A program made the translations under genes and the position numbers. The notes below the pieces were generated by a model. The model had not been told where the DNA came from. It made no database searches and saw nothing but the letters and a program-made list of their open reading frames with translations. 64,000 nt of DNA, taken from NCBI GenBank assembly GCA_902798585.1, contig CADBXF010000004.1, positions 24,339 to 88,338 of the forward strand, written 5' to 3'. This document shows positions 1-8,989 of the stretch, one piece after another (the stretch's first letter is position 1; the number at the start of each line of letters is the position of its first letter). The DNA comes from an uncultured Lachnospiraceae bacterium (GTDB lineage Bacteria; Bacillota; Clostridia; Lachnospirales; Lachnospiraceae).

Positions 1-900
1 CGTCCGTTGCTTGACCGCATGGAAATCATTGAGATCAACAGCTATCTGAAGACGGAGAAGCACCATATCGCGAAGGAGCATTTGATTCCGAAGCAGATGA
101 AGCATCACGGACTGACCTCGAAGCAGCTCGCATGGAGTGACAAGGGCATCGATGAGATGATTGAATACTACACGCGGGAGGCCGGAGTGCGCGCCCTTGA
201 GCGGGCCGTCGGCAAGATTTGCCGGAAGGTCGTTCTGGCAATCACGGAGGCTGAGGCGAAGGGCGAGCCGTTCCGCAAGGTTACAGTGAGCACGAAAAAT
301 CTTGCGGATTACCTGGGGCGTCGCCGCTATCTTCCCGAGGATCGTGTCGGAAAGCCGATGGTCGGTGTGGTTCGGGGACTTGCATGGACAAGCGTCGGCG
401 GGACAACGATGGAGATTGAGGTCAACATTTTCCCCGGAACCGGTCGGCTGGAGCTGACGGGGTCGCTCGGAGATGTGATGAAGGAGTCCGCAATGGCGGG
501 CGTAAGCTGTATCCGCGCCCGGCTCGGAGACCGCGTTGCCGAAGGATTTTTCGAGAAACACGACATTCATATTCACATTCCGGAGGGGGCGGTTCCGAAG
601 GACGGCCCGTCCGCGGGAATTACAATGGCGACGGCGGTTTATTCTGCGGTGACGAAGGCGCCGGTGGCGGCCGATGTCGCGATGACCGGCGAGATCACAT
701 TGCGCGGGCGCGTTCTGCCGATCGGCGGACTCCGCGAGAAACTGCTCGCTGCAAAGAGCGTCGGAATCCGAAAGGTTTTGATTCCTTTTGCGAACCGCGA
801 GGATCTCACGGAGATTCCTTCGGAGGTTACGGAGGGAATGGAGCTTGTGCCGGTGAAGACGATGGACGAGGTTCTTCGGGAAGCAATCGTGCAGCAGTGA
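1..900 (+). CDS. lon: ATP-dependent Lon protease, C-terminal part (5' end outside window)
   Basis: The frame is open from base 1, so this is the 3' end of a longer gene. It encodes the end of the AAA+ lid and the whole proteolytic domain of Lon, a cytosolic ATP-driven serine protease for damaged and regulatory proteins. The Ser-Lys dyad is visible: Ser in PKDGPSAG (codon near 610) and Lys in GGLREKLLAA (codon near 739). The lid region carries the usual REAGVRALER and ICRK segments. About the last 300 of roughly 770-800 residues are present. The stop is 34 bp before ysxC, the usual Firmicutes lon-ysxC pair. Confidence 0.97.
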   Translation, partial: RPLLDRMEIIEINSYLKTEKHHIAKEHLIPKQMKHHGLTSKQLAWSDKGIDEMIEYYTREAGVRALERAVGKICRKVVLAITEAEAKGEPFRKVTVSTKNLADYLGRRRYLPEDRVGKPMVGVVRGLAWTSVGGTTMEIEVNIFPGTGRLELTGSLGDVMKESAMAGVSCIRARLGDRVAEGFFEKHDIHIHIPEGAVPKDGPSAGITMATAVYSAVTKAPVAADVAMTGEITLRGRVLPIGGLREKLLAAKSVGIRKVLIPFANREDLTEIPSEVTEGMELVPVKTMDEVLREAIVQQ

Positions 901-934
901 AACCAACGCGAAGCAGGCGGGAGGCAGAGACACA

Positions 935-1588
935 ATGAAGATAACAAGTGCAGAGTTGGAGACCGTCTGCGGCGTGACGAGCCGTCTTCCGGACAATGAA
1001 CTGCCGGAGTTTGCCTTCGCGGGAAGGTCCAATGTCGGCAAATCCTCGTTGATTAACGCGCTCGTAGGGCGAAAGGCGCTGGCGCGGACTTCTTCGCAGC
1101 CGGGCAAGACCCAGACAATCAATTTTTACCGGATGAACCGGGCATTTTACTTTGTCGACCTTCCGGGCTACGGCTATGCGAAGGTTACGAGGGAACTGAC
1201 CGCAAAATGGGGAAAGATGATTGAACGGTATCTGGTGAAAAGCCGGATGCTCCGGTGCATTTTCCTTCTGGTGGATATCCGGCATGAGCCGAGTGAGAAC
1301 GACCGCGCGATGTATGCATGGATTGTAAATCGCGGGCTCCGGCCGATAATAATCGCAACGAAGGCCGACAAAATCAAGCGGAGCCAGCTGGCGGCTCAGA
1401 CGAAACTGATTCGCACGACGCTCGCGATGGAGCCGGAGGACACTCTGATTGTGACATCCTCCTCCGCTAAATCGGGTCTTGACGAGTTGTGGAGAGTGAT
1501 GGAAGAGAAGCTTGCGCCGCCCGCCGAGGAAAAGGGGGCAGCGGACGAAGCTGCGGATGTTGCGGAAAATGCCGGCGCGGAAGCATAG
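935..1588 (+). CDS. ysxC: Ribosome biogenesis GTPase YsxC/EngB
   Basis: 217 aa TRAFAC-class GTPase needed for late assembly of the 50S subunit. G1 GRSNVGKSS is at residues 30-38, the G3 region DLPGYG at 75-80 and G4 ATKADK at 141-146. The core matches the usual ~195 aa length. The last ~25 residues are an Ala/Glu-rich low-complexity tail that the family does not need. The ATG at 935 follows a GGGAGGC-type ribosome binding site. It is probably co-transcribed with lon, 34 bp upstream, and ends at the hairpin at 1631-1672. Confidence 0.97.
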   Translation: MKITSAELETVCGVTSRLPDNELPEFAFAGRSNVGKSSLINALVGRKALARTSSQPGKTQTINFYRMNRAFYFVDLPGYGYAKVTRELTAKWGKMIERYLVKSRMLRCIFLLVDIRHEPSENDRAMYAWIVNRGLRPIIIATKADKIKRSQLAAQTKLIRTTLAMEPEDTLIVTSSSAKSGLDELWRVMEEKLAPPAEEKGAADEAADVAENAGAEA

Positions 1589-1630
1589 GCGCCGGTCTGC
1601 CGGGTATTCCGGCAATGCAAACAAAAAAAT

Positions 1631-1672
1631 AACTGCCTGTATCGCCGGTTGCGACGCAGGCAGTTTTCTTTT
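1631..1672. terminator. Bidirectional terminator between ysxC and the DUF4364 gene
   Basis: Inverted repeat AACTGCCTG (1631-1639) / CAGGCAGTT (1657-1665), with TTTTCTTTT after it on + and an A-run (1622-1629) that is a T-run on -. It lies between convergent genes and can serve both. Confidence 0.85.
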
Positions 1673-2210
1673 ACTCGTTGGTTTCCGGCTGTTCTCCGAG
1701 GAGCGAATTGAGAACATATGCGTAAATGTCCGCATTTTTCTTGCGCCAGTTGCGGCAGATGGTCTCGGCGTTGTCCTTCGAGGGAACCGTCAGGTGGATT
1801 TCAATCACGGTCGTCTCGCGCTCCATGACTTTGAGCTCGACGACATATTCGCCCTTGCGGGCCTCGTGATAGTCCGCTACATTCGAGGACTCTTCGCGAA
1901 GCGTATATTGCTGCTCGCTCAGATACATGTCGATGTCATCCCGAATGTTGCGGGAAATGTTTTTGTAGAAGAAGGAGAGCGCCTCGTGCCCGTCCGGAGT
2001 GATGCGGTAGAATGCGGCGTTGCGCTTCTGTTCAAGCGTGATATAACCGTCATCGACAAGGTCGGTCAACACCTGCTGCACATTGAAGTAGGAGGTGTAT
2101 TGGCGGTCCGTGATGAAGTTCGTCAGCTGGGCGTTCGTCATCGGAAAATCAACCCGGTCGAGGATGTAGAGGATAATCAGCTTGTAAAGCATCAAAGTTT
2201 CGGGTTGCAT
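1671..2210 (-). CDS. DUF4364 family protein
   Basis: 179 aa, reverse strand. The first ~75 residues look like a winged-helix module (MLYKLIILYILDRVD, then VQQVLTDLVDDGYI). The rest is an alpha/beta domain with a hydrophobic strand (TTVIEIHLTVP) and a Glu-rich tail. Overall the length and N-terminus match the DUF4364 family common in Clostridia, thought to be DNA-binding regulators; no target is known. It lies downstream of pspA on the same strand, 79 bp away, with a hairpin in the gap, so it could be read by partial read-through from the pspA promoter. I see no clear promoter of its own. Confidence 0.85.
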   Translation of the reverse strand: MQPETLMLYKLIILYILDRVDFPMTNAQLTNFITDRQYTSYFNVQQVLTDLVDDGYITLEQKRNAAFYRITPDGHEALSFFYKNISRNIRDDIDMYLSEQQYTLREESSNVADYHEARKGEYVVELKVMERETTVIEIHLTVPSKDNAETICRNWRKKNADIYAYVLNSLLGEQPETNE

Positions 2211-2230
2211 CGGGGCCTCCTGGAAAATGA

Positions 2231-2262
2231 AGCGGTGTGGCGAACCACACCGCTAAATTTTT
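2231..2262 (-). terminator. Hairpin after pspA
   Basis: Perfect 10-bp stem AGCGGTGTGG / CCACACCGCT. Read on the - strand the loop is TTCG, a stable tetraloop. It sits between the pspA stop and the DUF4364 start. The T-run on the - strand is weak (TCATTTTCC); the + side has AAATTTTT. Confidence 0.6.
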
Positions 2263-2289
2263 ACACGGATTCAAACAAAATCACGGGGA

Positions 2290-2988
2290 TTACTCTGCAC
2301 TCGGAGTGGGCGTCGTCATACCGAGACTTGCCTTGAGAGCTTCCAGCTCCTTGTCGACATCGGGATTCTGCTCGTACTTGGCAGTGAGATCGCGGATCGT
2401 GCTGCCCGGACGCTTTGCATTGAGCTCTGCCTCGGCCTGAGCCTTGTCGAGCTTCTTGTTTGCCAGGTTCTCAAGACGCTCGAAAGCGGCAATCGAATTG
2501 TTGGCACCGGTGATATTGCCGGTCATCTGGTTGATCTTCTCCTGCGCGTTTGCAACGGCAATCTTGGACTTGATCATCTCGCGACGGCTCTCGAGCTCCT
2601 CGATATCGCGGGTAAGCTTCGTGTGCATATCGCGCATCTTCTGTGCATTCTCGGCAGCAACTGTGTAGTTGTCCTGCAGACCTGCGAGCTTCGCGGTGAG
2701 CTTTGCCTTCTCGGCGAGGAACTTCTTTGCATCCTCCTCGTTGCCGGCTTCCAAAGCCTTGATTGCGTAGTTCTGCATCTTGGCGATGTCGCTCTCGCAA
2801 GTCGTCAAATCGCGCTTGCAGGCCTTCTCCTGCGCCATAACACCGGCGGTCTCGGACTTAACTTTCGCGAGGTCGGAGTTGAGGTTGCGAAGGCACTGGT
2901 CGATCATCTTCTCGGGATCTTCCATCTTATCCAACATCGCGTTGATGTTGGCTGCCATAATATCCTTAAATCTGGACAAAATTCCCAT
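2290..2988 (-). CDS. PspA/IM30 (Vipp1) family envelope-stress protein
   Basis: 232 aa, matching the PspA/IM30/LiaH length. It begins MGILSRFKDIMAANINAMLD and is almost wholly alpha-helical, with long charged heptad stretches (residues ~25-200), as expected for the coiled-coil hairpin that assembles into ESCRT-III-like rings on the inner membrane. The C-terminus ends in a Thr/Pro-rich tail rather than the extra Vipp1 helix. It is likely transcribed from the promoter at 3055-3083. Members protect the membrane from proton leak under cell-wall or phage stress; that is family knowledge. No LiaRS- or PspF-type regulator is adjacent. Confidence 0.93.
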   Translation of the reverse strand: MGILSRFKDIMAANINAMLDKMEDPEKMIDQCLRNLNSDLAKVKSETAGVMAQEKACKRDLTTCESDIAKMQNYAIKALEAGNEEDAKKFLAEKAKLTAKLAGLQDNYTVAAENAQKMRDMHTKLTRDIEELESRREMIKSKIAVANAQEKINQMTGNITGANNSIAAFERLENLANKKLDKAQAEAELNAKRPGSTIRDLTAKYEQNPDVDKELEALKASLGMTTPTPSAE

Positions 2989-3054
2989 GTTCTAAAATCC
3001 TCCGTATTATTATCTGGTCGTTATCGCTGCGCATCGTTGTGCACCGACAGAATT

Positions 3055-3083
3055 ATTCTATTACATTTCCCGTGCTTCGTCAA
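3055..3083 (-). promoter_or_regulatory. Promoter of pspA
   Basis: On the - strand, TTGACG (3083-3078), a 17-bp spacer and TAGAAT (3060-3055), 67 bp upstream of the PspA start codon. Sigma-A type; no ECF-like motif is seen. Confidence 0.7.
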
Positions 3084-3166
3084 GAACTCTCGAGAAAAAT
3101 AACGCGCATCCGACAGCGGAAAATGACAAACTGCACCGCAGTAATTCACAATCTCCGCATCGGCGC

Positions 3167-3195
3167 TTGCGATTACGCCGGTTTTCCTATATAAT
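3167..3195 (+). promoter_or_regulatory. Promoter of the methyltransferase gene
   Basis: TTGCGA (3167-3172), 17-bp spacer, TATAAT (3190-3195), 41 bp before the start codon at 3237. Confidence 0.75.
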
Positions 3196-3236
3196 ATGGC
3201 GGAGCGCGGATAACGCGCGACCGGAAAGGAATCGCT

Positions 3237-4112
3237 ATGTGGATTGCAGACGGCTGGGCCGATTACGAAGTTATAGACACGGGCAATAAAGAAAAACTGG
3301 AGCGCTGGGGGAAGTATCTCCTTGTTCGCCCCGATCCGCAGGTGCTGTGGAACACGCCGCGCCGGCATCCGGGGTGGAAGGCGCCGAACGCGCACTATCA
3401 CCGCAGCAGCAAAGGCGGAGGCGAGTGGGAATTTTTCAACCTTCCGCAGGTATGGCAGATCGGTTACAAGGGACTGTCCTTCCGGCTGCAGCCGTTTTCC
3501 TTCAAGCACACGGGGCTTTTCCCCGAGCAGGCAGCGAACTGGGACTGGTTTTCGGAGCTGATCCGCCGCAGAAAGGCGGAGGAGCCGGATCGCCCGGTGC
3601 GCGTGCTGAATCTCTTTGCCTACACAGGAGGCGCCACGCTTGCGGCCGCGCAGGCAGGTGCGGCGGTGACGCATGTCGACGCATCGAAGGGGATGGTCAA
3701 TTGGGCGAAGGAAAATGCCGCCGTGTCCGGTCTCTCCGAGGCGCCGATTCGCTGGCTTGTGGACGACTGCCGCAAATTTGTGGAGCGCGAGCTTCGCAGA
3801 GGCAACCGCTATGACGCGGTGATTATGGATCCGCCCTCGTACGGAAGAGGCCCGAAGGGCGAAACCTGGGTGATTGAGGACTCGATTTACGATTTTGTGT
3901 CGGAGACGGCGGGACTTTTGTCCGACCGGCCGCTTTTCTTCCTGATCAATTCGTACACCACCGGACTGCAGCCGGCGATGATGGCGTACATTATGGGGCT
4001 GGTGCTCACGCCGAAGTTCGGCGGAACCGTGAAAGCGGACGAGATCGGGCTGCCCGTCACATCGACGGGACTTACGCTGCCGTGCGGTGCAGCCGCGCGC
4101 TGGGAAGCCTGA
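3237..4112 (+). CDS. Class I SAM-dependent methyltransferase (RlmI/RlmK-like fold)
   Basis: 291 aa. Motif I, VLNLFAYTGGATLAAA (residues ~123-138), binds SAM, and motif IV, DPPSYGRG, is the signature of N6-adenine or cytosine-C5 RNA/DNA methyltransferases and of the RlmI/RlmK group of 23S rRNA enzymes. An N-terminal beta-rich segment (residues 1-100) precedes the Rossmann core, but there is no PUA domain, so it is shorter than RlmI (~396 aa). An rRNA-methylating role is inferred from the fold. Start chosen by GGAAAGGAATCGCT before the ATG. It has its own promoter and is followed after 135 bp by an unrelated gene. Confidence 0.9.
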   Translation: MWIADGWADYEVIDTGNKEKLERWGKYLLVRPDPQVLWNTPRRHPGWKAPNAHYHRSSKGGGEWEFFNLPQVWQIGYKGLSFRLQPFSFKHTGLFPEQAANWDWFSELIRRRKAEEPDRPVRVLNLFAYTGGATLAAAQAGAAVTHVDASKGMVNWAKENAAVSGLSEAPIRWLVDDCRKFVERELRRGNRYDAVIMDPPSYGRGPKGETWVIEDSIYDFVSETAGLLSDRPLFFLINSYTTGLQPAMMAYIMGLVLTPKFGGTVKADEIGLPVTSTGLTLPCGAAARWEA

Positions 4113-4247
4113 GACGGCGCGGCGCCGGGCCGGAACGACACAGTCAGACGGAGTATTCCGTATAACCGGGTGACGGCCGCAGACCGGTCTTGTGTAAGTC
4201 CGGCGACAGAGGCGGACGGAATTTTCCGAGGGAAAGGGAACAAACGG

Positions 4248-5012
4248 ATGGAAGATACAATCGTGAAGGGAAACGGAAATCGCACGGGAAAGACGGTGCG
4301 CCGCCTGCTGCTGGCGGGCATTTTCCTCGGGCTGGTCATTTTCCTTTTTACAAGAGGAAGCGGCAGCGGTTCGCGCGCATCGTATACCGACGGAGTGAAC
4401 GGGCTGAAGCTCGCCGGGGAGACCTATGAGCTTGTGTGCGATATCACGGAGCAGGAGTATGTCGGCTCCAAGGTGTCGGCAGCGGTTCGCGTCGTACACG
4501 GAGAGCGCACGGCAAGCGTCAAATCCTTCGGAATCTTTACAATCGCAGCTCTATATAAGGTAGAAGGGGATACCGCGGGAAATTATCTCGTGGATTCCGC
4601 GGAGCGCATCTATGCCAAATCCTCAATCGCCGCGGAGACGAAGCGCATGCTCGGAAGCGATGACAGCTTTTCTGAGATACGCATCACGGATGAGACGCGA
4701 AATATTTCCGGGATGCAGAAGCTTACGGAGGAGCAGACAGCTGCCGTTGCGAATGTGACGGGGGAGGAGACGGTCGTGACCGACAAGGGGATTGTCTCTG
4801 ACTACGGCAACCGGCGCGAGCTGATCGGCTTCACGGAGGACGGCATTTTCCGAAAGGTTCTGGGAGAACTTTTCCTTTATAACGGCGAGGTATACCTCAC
4901 GACCGGTTTCGAGGGAGACCGCGATGTCCGCAAGGACCAGGTGCTCCGCGGAATCAAACTTTCGGCGGAGGCGCAGGCGCTGTTTCGCGGCTTTTGGCCC
5001 GGAAACCCTTGA
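4248..5012 (+). CDS. Single-pass membrane-anchored protein of unknown function (possibly DUF6715)
   Basis: 254 aa from the ATG at 4248, which follows a GGGAAAGGGAA ribosome binding site; an in-frame upstream start at 4170 has none. Residues ~1-16 are basic, residues ~17-36 form one membrane helix (RLLLAGIFLGLVIFLFTR), and the remaining ~215 residues are predicted outside, rich in beta strands, with no cysteine pair or catalytic motif I recognise. It resembles uncharacterised Lachnospiraceae proteins, and the family name is a recollection rather than something I could test. It is monocistronic between the methyltransferase and the ribosomal promoter. Confidence 0.75.
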   Translation: MEDTIVKGNGNRTGKTVRRLLLAGIFLGLVIFLFTRGSGSGSRASYTDGVNGLKLAGETYELVCDITEQEYVGSKVSAAVRVVHGERTASVKSFGIFTIAALYKVEGDTAGNYLVDSAERIYAKSSIAAETKRMLGSDDSFSEIRITDETRNISGMQKLTEEQTAAVANVTGEETVVTDKGIVSDYGNRRELIGFTEDGIFRKVLGELFLYNGEVYLTTGFEGDRDVRKDQVLRGIKLSAEAQALFRGFWPGNP

Positions 5013-5056
5013 TTTTAGGGCATTTTACGCAAAATGGAAAAATTTTAAAAATGTTC

Positions 5057-5085
5057 TTGCATTTTTGTTGCACATGAAGTATAAT
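5057..5085 (+). promoter_or_regulatory. Main promoter of the S10 ribosomal protein operon
   Basis: TTGCAT (5057-5062), 17-bp spacer, perfect TATAAT (5080-5085), preceded by an A/T-rich stretch (5029-5055) that could act as an UP element. The next gene, rpsJ, starts 283 bp later, leaving a long leader. Confidence 0.88.
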
Positions 5086-5091
5086 CGGTGA

Positions 5092-5368
5092 TGTTGTGAC
5101 TATGATAGCGTTGAAGCGTGAGGTTGCTGCCCCTGTGGCAGGTTATTCCGTGGAGCGAATGTCAAGTTATGAAACTCTGGCGACAAGTCACTGTACCAAT
5201 GAGGTTCTGCCTTAAGCAGATAACACGTGCGCAACAGACGCGGATTGGTAACAGTAGCCAAGCAGTTATGCTTGGCTGTTTTTACCGGGATGCAGGAAAC
5301 ACACGGAAGCGTGTACAGTCACCGCTTGTCGTACTGCAATTAAGTGCGAAAAGGAGGCGGCTATTTTT
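5092..5368 (+). promoter_or_regulatory. Structured leader of the S10 operon
   Basis: About 277 bp of untranslated leader between the promoter and rpsJ. It holds a small hairpin CTGCC-N5-GGCAG (5127-5141) and an attenuator-like hairpin at 5256-5284. Long S10 leaders in gamma-proteobacteria bind L4. Whether this unrelated sequence binds a ribosomal protein is not known. A 267-bp open frame across it has no ribosome binding site and is not called. Confidence 0.6.
5256..5284 (+). terminator. Attenuator-like hairpin in the S10 leader
   Basis: AGCCAAG (5256-5262), loop CAGTTATG, CTTGGCT (5271-5277), then GTTTTTA. It lies 85 bp before rpsJ, so read-through would be needed for operon expression. Confidence 0.65.
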
Positions 5369-5686
5369 ATGGCAACAAAAGTAATGAGAATCACCCTGAA
5401 GGCTTACGAGCATCAGCTTATCGATGCGTCCGCAGCCAAGATCGTGGACACGGCGAAGAAGACCGGCAGCAAGGTCAGCGGTCCTGTGCCGTTGCCGACC
5501 AAGAAAGAGGTCATCACGATCCTGAGAGCTACTCACAAGTATAAGGATTCGCGTGAGCAGTTCGAGCAGAGAACTCACAAGAGACTCATCGACATCATTG
5601 CACCGGCACAGAAGACGGTTGATGCATTGTCGGGTCTTGAGATGCCGGCCGGTGTATACATCGGCATCAAGATGATCGACAAATAA
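5369..5686 (+). CDS. rpsJ: 30S ribosomal protein S10
   Basis: 105 aa, full length for S10, which also acts as NusE in antitermination complexes. The core [20 protein letters not shown] and [17 protein letters not shown] are typical. The ATG follows AAAAGGAGGCGGC. First gene of the S10-spc operon; it is separated from the next gene, rplC, by 66 bp. Confidence 0.99.
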   Translation: MATKVMRITLKAYEHQLIDASAAKIVDTAKKTGSKVSGPVPLPTKKEVITILRATHKYKDSREQFEQRTHKRLIDIIAPAQKTVDALSGLEMPAGVYIGIKMIDK

Positions 5687-5752
5687 ATCATCTTGTTCAT
5701 TTAGAATGACCCTCTCGGGGGTCCGCTGTAGATTCAACAGGAGGTAACAGTA

Positions 5753-6388
5753 ATGAAGAAAGCTATTTTAGCTAAGAAAGTCGGAATGACGCAGATCTTC
5801 GATGAGAACGGCGCGTTTGTTCCGGTAACCGTGTTGCAGGCCGGTCCCTGCCCGGTTGTTCAGAAGAAGACCGCAGATAAGGACGGCTACGACGCTGTTC
5901 AGGTCGGCTTCGGTGAAATTCGCGAGCGTTTGGTAAACAAGCCGCGCGAGGGCCATTTTGCGAAGGCAAATGTTCCGGTTAAGAGATATCTCAAGGAGTT
6001 CCGCTTCGATGACGCCGCTTCTTATGAAGTAGGTCAGGAGATCAAGGCGGACATCTTCGCTAACGGAGATAAGGTGGATGCCGTAGGTATCAGCAAGGGT
6101 AAAGGATACGCCGGCGCAATCAAGCGCTTCGGCCTCTCCCGCGGACCGATGAAGCACGGCTCCAAGTACCACAGACATGCAGGTTCCAACGGACCCGCAA
6201 CGACCCCCGGTCGTGTGTTCAAGGGCAAGCATATGCCCGGCCAGATGGGCCATGTCCGTGTTACGGTTCAGAATCTCGAGGTAGTTCGTGTAGATCTTGA
6301 GAACAACATGATCCTTGTGAAGGGTGCTGTGCCCGGTGCTAAGAAGGGCCTCATCATTCTGAAGGAATCCGTTAAGAACGCGAAGTAA
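5753..6388 (+). CDS. rplC: 50S ribosomal protein L3
   Basis: 211 aa, the normal length. It carries the N-terminal [12 protein letters not shown] strand and the central extension loop with [13 protein letters not shown] that reaches towards the peptidyl transferase centre; the Gln in this loop is the residue methylated in some bacteria. The ribosome binding site is AGGAGG. It lies 24 bp upstream of rplD. Confidence 0.99.
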   Translation: MKKAILAKKVGMTQIFDENGAFVPVTVLQAGPCPVVQKKTADKDGYDAVQVGFGEIRERLVNKPREGHFAKANVPVKRYLKEFRFDDAASYEVGQEIKADIFANGDKVDAVGISKGKGYAGAIKRFGLSRGPMKHGSKYHRHAGSNGPATTPGRVFKGKHMPGQMGHVRVTVQNLEVVRVDLENNMILVKGAVPGAKKGLIILKESVKNAK

Positions 6389-6412
6389 TCTTGAGAAAGG
6401 AGGATCTAAATC

Positions 6413-7033
6413 ATGGCAGAAGTAAAAGTTTACAATAAAGAAGGCGCTGCAGTCGGCTCTCTTGAGCTCAACGACAGCGTGTTCGGTGTAGAGATCAACG
6501 AGCACCTCATGCACCTTGCGGTTGTTGCACAGCTTGCGAACAAGCGCCAGGGCACGCAGAGCGCAAAGACCCGCGCTGAGGTAAGCGGCGGCGGAATCAA
6601 GCCGTGGAGACAGAAGGGAACCGGTCGTGCAAGACAGGGCTCCATCCGTGCTCCTCAGTGGGACGGCGGCGGCGTTGTGTTCGCTCCGAAGCCGAGAGAT
6701 TACTCGGTAAGCATGAACAAGAAGGAGAAGGCCGGCGCTATCAAGTCCGCGCTTTCCTCCAGAGTTGCCGAAGAGAAGATTTTCGTTATGGAGGATCTTG
6801 CTTTTGACGGCATCAAGACGAAGCAGGTTAAGGCTGTTCTTGACGGCCTTAAGGTTGAGAAGGCACTGATCGTTACCGCTGAGAAGGATGAGAACGTAAT
6901 CCTTTCCGCGAGAAACCTTGAGGGTGTACGCACGGTTACGTCGAACGCCATCAATGTTTACGACATCCTCAAGTATAACAATCTTGTTATCACGAAGGAT
7001 GCGGTAGCGAAGATTGAGGAGGTGTACGCATAA
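6413..7033 (+). CDS. rplD: 50S ribosomal protein L4
   Basis: 206 aa, full length. The extended loop with [18 protein letters not shown] that lines the exit tunnel near the macrolide site is intact. L4 is the autoregulator of the S10 operon in E. coli; here the leader has no evident similarity to that target. The stop TAA overlaps the rplW ATG by one base (TAATG), so translation is probably coupled. Confidence 0.99.
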   Translation: MAEVKVYNKEGAAVGSLELNDSVFGVEINEHLMHLAVVAQLANKRQGTQSAKTRAEVSGGGIKPWRQKGTGRARQGSIRAPQWDGGGVVFAPKPRDYSVSMNKKEKAGAIKSALSSRVAEEKIFVMEDLAFDGIKTKQVKAVLDGLKVEKALIVTAEKDENVILSARNLEGVRTVTSNAINVYDILKYNNLVITKDAVAKIEEVYA

Positions 7034-7344
7034 TGGCTGACTTAAAATATTATGACATCATTCTCAAGCCGGTTGTTACCGAGAAGAGTATGAACGCAAT
7101 GGCAGAGAAGAAGTACGCATTTTACGTAAATCCGGATGCGACCAAGAGCCAGATCAAGGAAGCTGTGGAAAAGATGTTTGCAGGTGCGAAGGTTGCTTCC
7201 GTAAACACCATGAACATCGACGGCAAGAACCGCAGACGTAACTCGGCGAACGGTATCGTTGTCGGAAAGACTGCTGCGAAGAAGAAGGCTATCGTACAGC
7301 TCACCGCAGACAGCGCTGACATCGAGCTCTTTACCGGTCTGTAA
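7033..7344 (+). CDS. rplW: 50S ribosomal protein L23
   Basis: 103 aa. L23 sits at the tunnel exit and docks trigger factor and SRP. The DIILKPVVTEKSMNAM start and the R/N-rich mid loop (KNRRRNSANG) are typical. The start codon shares a base with the rplD stop. The gap to rplB is 28 bp. Confidence 0.99.
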   Translation: MADLKYYDIILKPVVTEKSMNAMAEKKYAFYVNPDATKSQIKEAVEKMFAGAKVASVNTMNIDGKNRRRNSANGIVVGKTAAKKKAIVQLTADSADIELFTGL

Positions 7345-7372
7345 GATTCGTTGAACGAAAGGAGTTAAGAAA

Positions 7373-8221
7373 ATGGGCATTAAGAAATACACTCCGTACA
7401 CGCCTTCCAGAAGAAACATGACCTGCTCGGATTTCGCTGAAATCACCAGCAGCACGCCGGAGAAGTCGCTGTGCGTTTCGCTGAAGAAGACCGCGGGTCG
7501 CAACAGCCAGGGCAAGATTACCGTTCGTCACATCGGCGGCGGCTCCAGAAGACTGTACAGAATTATCGATTTTAAGAGAAAGAAGGATGATATCCCGGCC
7601 GTTGTAAAGACGATCGAGTATGATCCGAACAGAACCGCCAACATCGCTCTGATCTGCTACGCAGACGGCGAGAAGGCATACATCCTCGCACCGAACGGCC
7701 TCAAGGTCGGCATGAAGATTATGAACGGCGCAAACGCAGAAGTTCGTATCGGCAACTGCCTTCCGCTTGAGCGCATCCCGATCGGTACGATGGTTCACAA
7801 CATTGAGCTGTATCCCGGCAAGGGCGGCCAGTTGGTTCGCGCAGCCGGCAACAGCGCTCAGCTGATGGCTAAGGAAGGCAAGTATGCAACGCTCCGTCTT
7901 CCGTCCGGCGAGATGCGCATGGTTCCGATCATCTGCCGCGCAACCATCGGCCAGCTCGGAAACATCGACCATGAGCTTATCAACATCGGTAAGGCTGGTC
8001 GCAAGCGCCATATGGGTATCCGTCCTACCGTTCGCGGTTCCGTAATGAACCCTAACGACCATCCTCACGGCGGTGGAGAAGGTAAGTGCGGTATCGGCCG
8101 TCCCGGCCCGAGCACCCCTTGGGGTAAGCCGGCTCTCGGTCTCAAGACCCGCTTGAAGAACAAGTCGTCCAACAAGCTGATCATCCGCAGACGCGACGGT
8201 AGCACCATTAAGAACAAATAG
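7373..8221 (+). CDS. rplB: 50S ribosomal protein L2
   Basis: 282 aa, slightly longer than the usual ~276. It includes the conserved [13 protein letters not shown] loop whose His is close to the peptidyl transferase centre and important for subunit association. SH3-like and OB-like halves are both present. The AGGAGT-type ribosome binding site is at 7358-7365. Co-transcribed with rpsS, 13 bp downstream. Confidence 0.99.
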   Translation: MGIKKYTPYTPSRRNMTCSDFAEITSSTPEKSLCVSLKKTAGRNSQGKITVRHIGGGSRRLYRIIDFKRKKDDIPAVVKTIEYDPNRTANIALICYADGEKAYILAPNGLKVGMKIMNGANAEVRIGNCLPLERIPIGTMVHNIELYPGKGGQLVRAAGNSAQLMAKEGKYATLRLPSGEMRMVPIICRATIGQLGNIDHELINIGKAGRKRHMGIRPTVRGSVMNPNDHPHGGGEGKCGIGRPGPSTPWGKPALGLKTRLKNKSSNKLIIRRRDGSTIKNK

Positions 8222-8234
8222 GAGGTAAACCATA

Positions 8235-8510
8235 ATGGCACGTTCGTTAAAGAAGGGACCTTTCGCAGATCAGTACCTGCTTGACAAGGTCAATGAAATG
8301 AATGAGAAGGGCGACAAGAGCGTCATCAAGACCTGGTCTCGCCGCTCCACCATCTTCCCGTCTTTCGTCGGTCATACGATCGCGGTTTACGACGGAAAGA
8401 AGCATGTTCCGGTATACGTGACCGAGGATATGGTTGGCCACAAGCTCGGTGAGTTCGTAGCAACGAGAAACTTCCGCGGACACGGCAAGGACGAGAAGAA
8501 GTCCCGCTAA
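8235..8510 (+). CDS. rpsS: 30S ribosomal protein S19
   Basis: 91 aa, complete. It begins [11 protein letters not shown] and contains [16 protein letters not shown], the 16S-binding core of S19 in the 30S head. The next gene follows after 81 bp, which hold a small TAACGG-AGAA-CCGTTA hairpin that may separate translation of rplV. Confidence 0.99.
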   Translation: MARSLKKGPFADQYLLDKVNEMNEKGDKSVIKTWSRRSTIFPSFVGHTIAVYDGKKHVPVYVTEDMVGHKLGEFVATRNFRGHGKDEKKSR

Positions 8511-8591
8511 TCCCGGATTACAGTTAATTGCATGATCTTTGTGCAGGAAGTTTGAATAACGGAGAACCGTTAACGAAAGGAGAATCATCTC

Positions 8592-8978
8592 ATGGCGAAA
8601 GGACATAGATCCCAGATCAAGAGAGAGAGAAATGCGAATGCGGACAAGAGACCTTCCGCAAAGCTGTCGTACGCGAGAGTATCCTCGCAGAAGGCCTGCT
8701 TCGTACTTGACGCCATCCGCGGCAAGGATGTAGCTACCGCGTTAGGTATTTTGGCATACAATCCCAGATACGCTTCGACGGTGATTGAGAAGTTACTGAA
8801 GTCGGCAATTGCCAACGCAGAGAACAACAACGGCATGGATGTGAGCAAGCTTTACATCGCGGAGTGCTATGCTAATAACGCTCCTACGATGAAGAGAATT
8901 CAGCCCAGATCCCAGGGACGTGCTTACCACATCCTGAAGAGAATGAGCCACATCACCGTAGTTCTGGACGAGAAATAA
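8592..8978 (+). CDS. rplV: 50S ribosomal protein L22
   Basis: 128 aa, longer than the usual ~110-113 because of about 18 extra N-terminal residues rich in Lys/Arg/Asn before the conserved [12 protein letters not shown] start. Such N-terminal extensions occur in Clostridia. The beta-hairpin that lines the exit tunnel ([15 protein letters not shown]) is intact. The ribosome binding site AAAGGAGAATCATCTC supports the ATG used. Confidence 0.98.
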   Translation: MAKGHRSQIKRERNANADKRPSAKLSYARVSSQKACFVLDAIRGKDVATALGILAYNPRYASTVIEKLLKSAIANAENNNGMDVSKLYIAECYANNAPTMKRIQPRSQGRAYHILKRMSHITVVLDEK

Positions 8979-8989
8979 GGAGGTATCGC

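Noticed and set aside
3021..4499. 492-aa reverse-strand ORF over the methyltransferase
   Set aside because: Covers a gene with clear motifs and the promoters on both strands; Arg/His-rich with no domain.
5092..5368. E. coli-type L4-binding S10 leader
   Set aside because: No recognisable similarity in sequence or in the order of hairpins.
5118..5384. 88-aa ORF in the S10 leader
   Set aside because: No ribosome binding site, overlaps the attenuator hairpin and the rpsJ start, no similarity.
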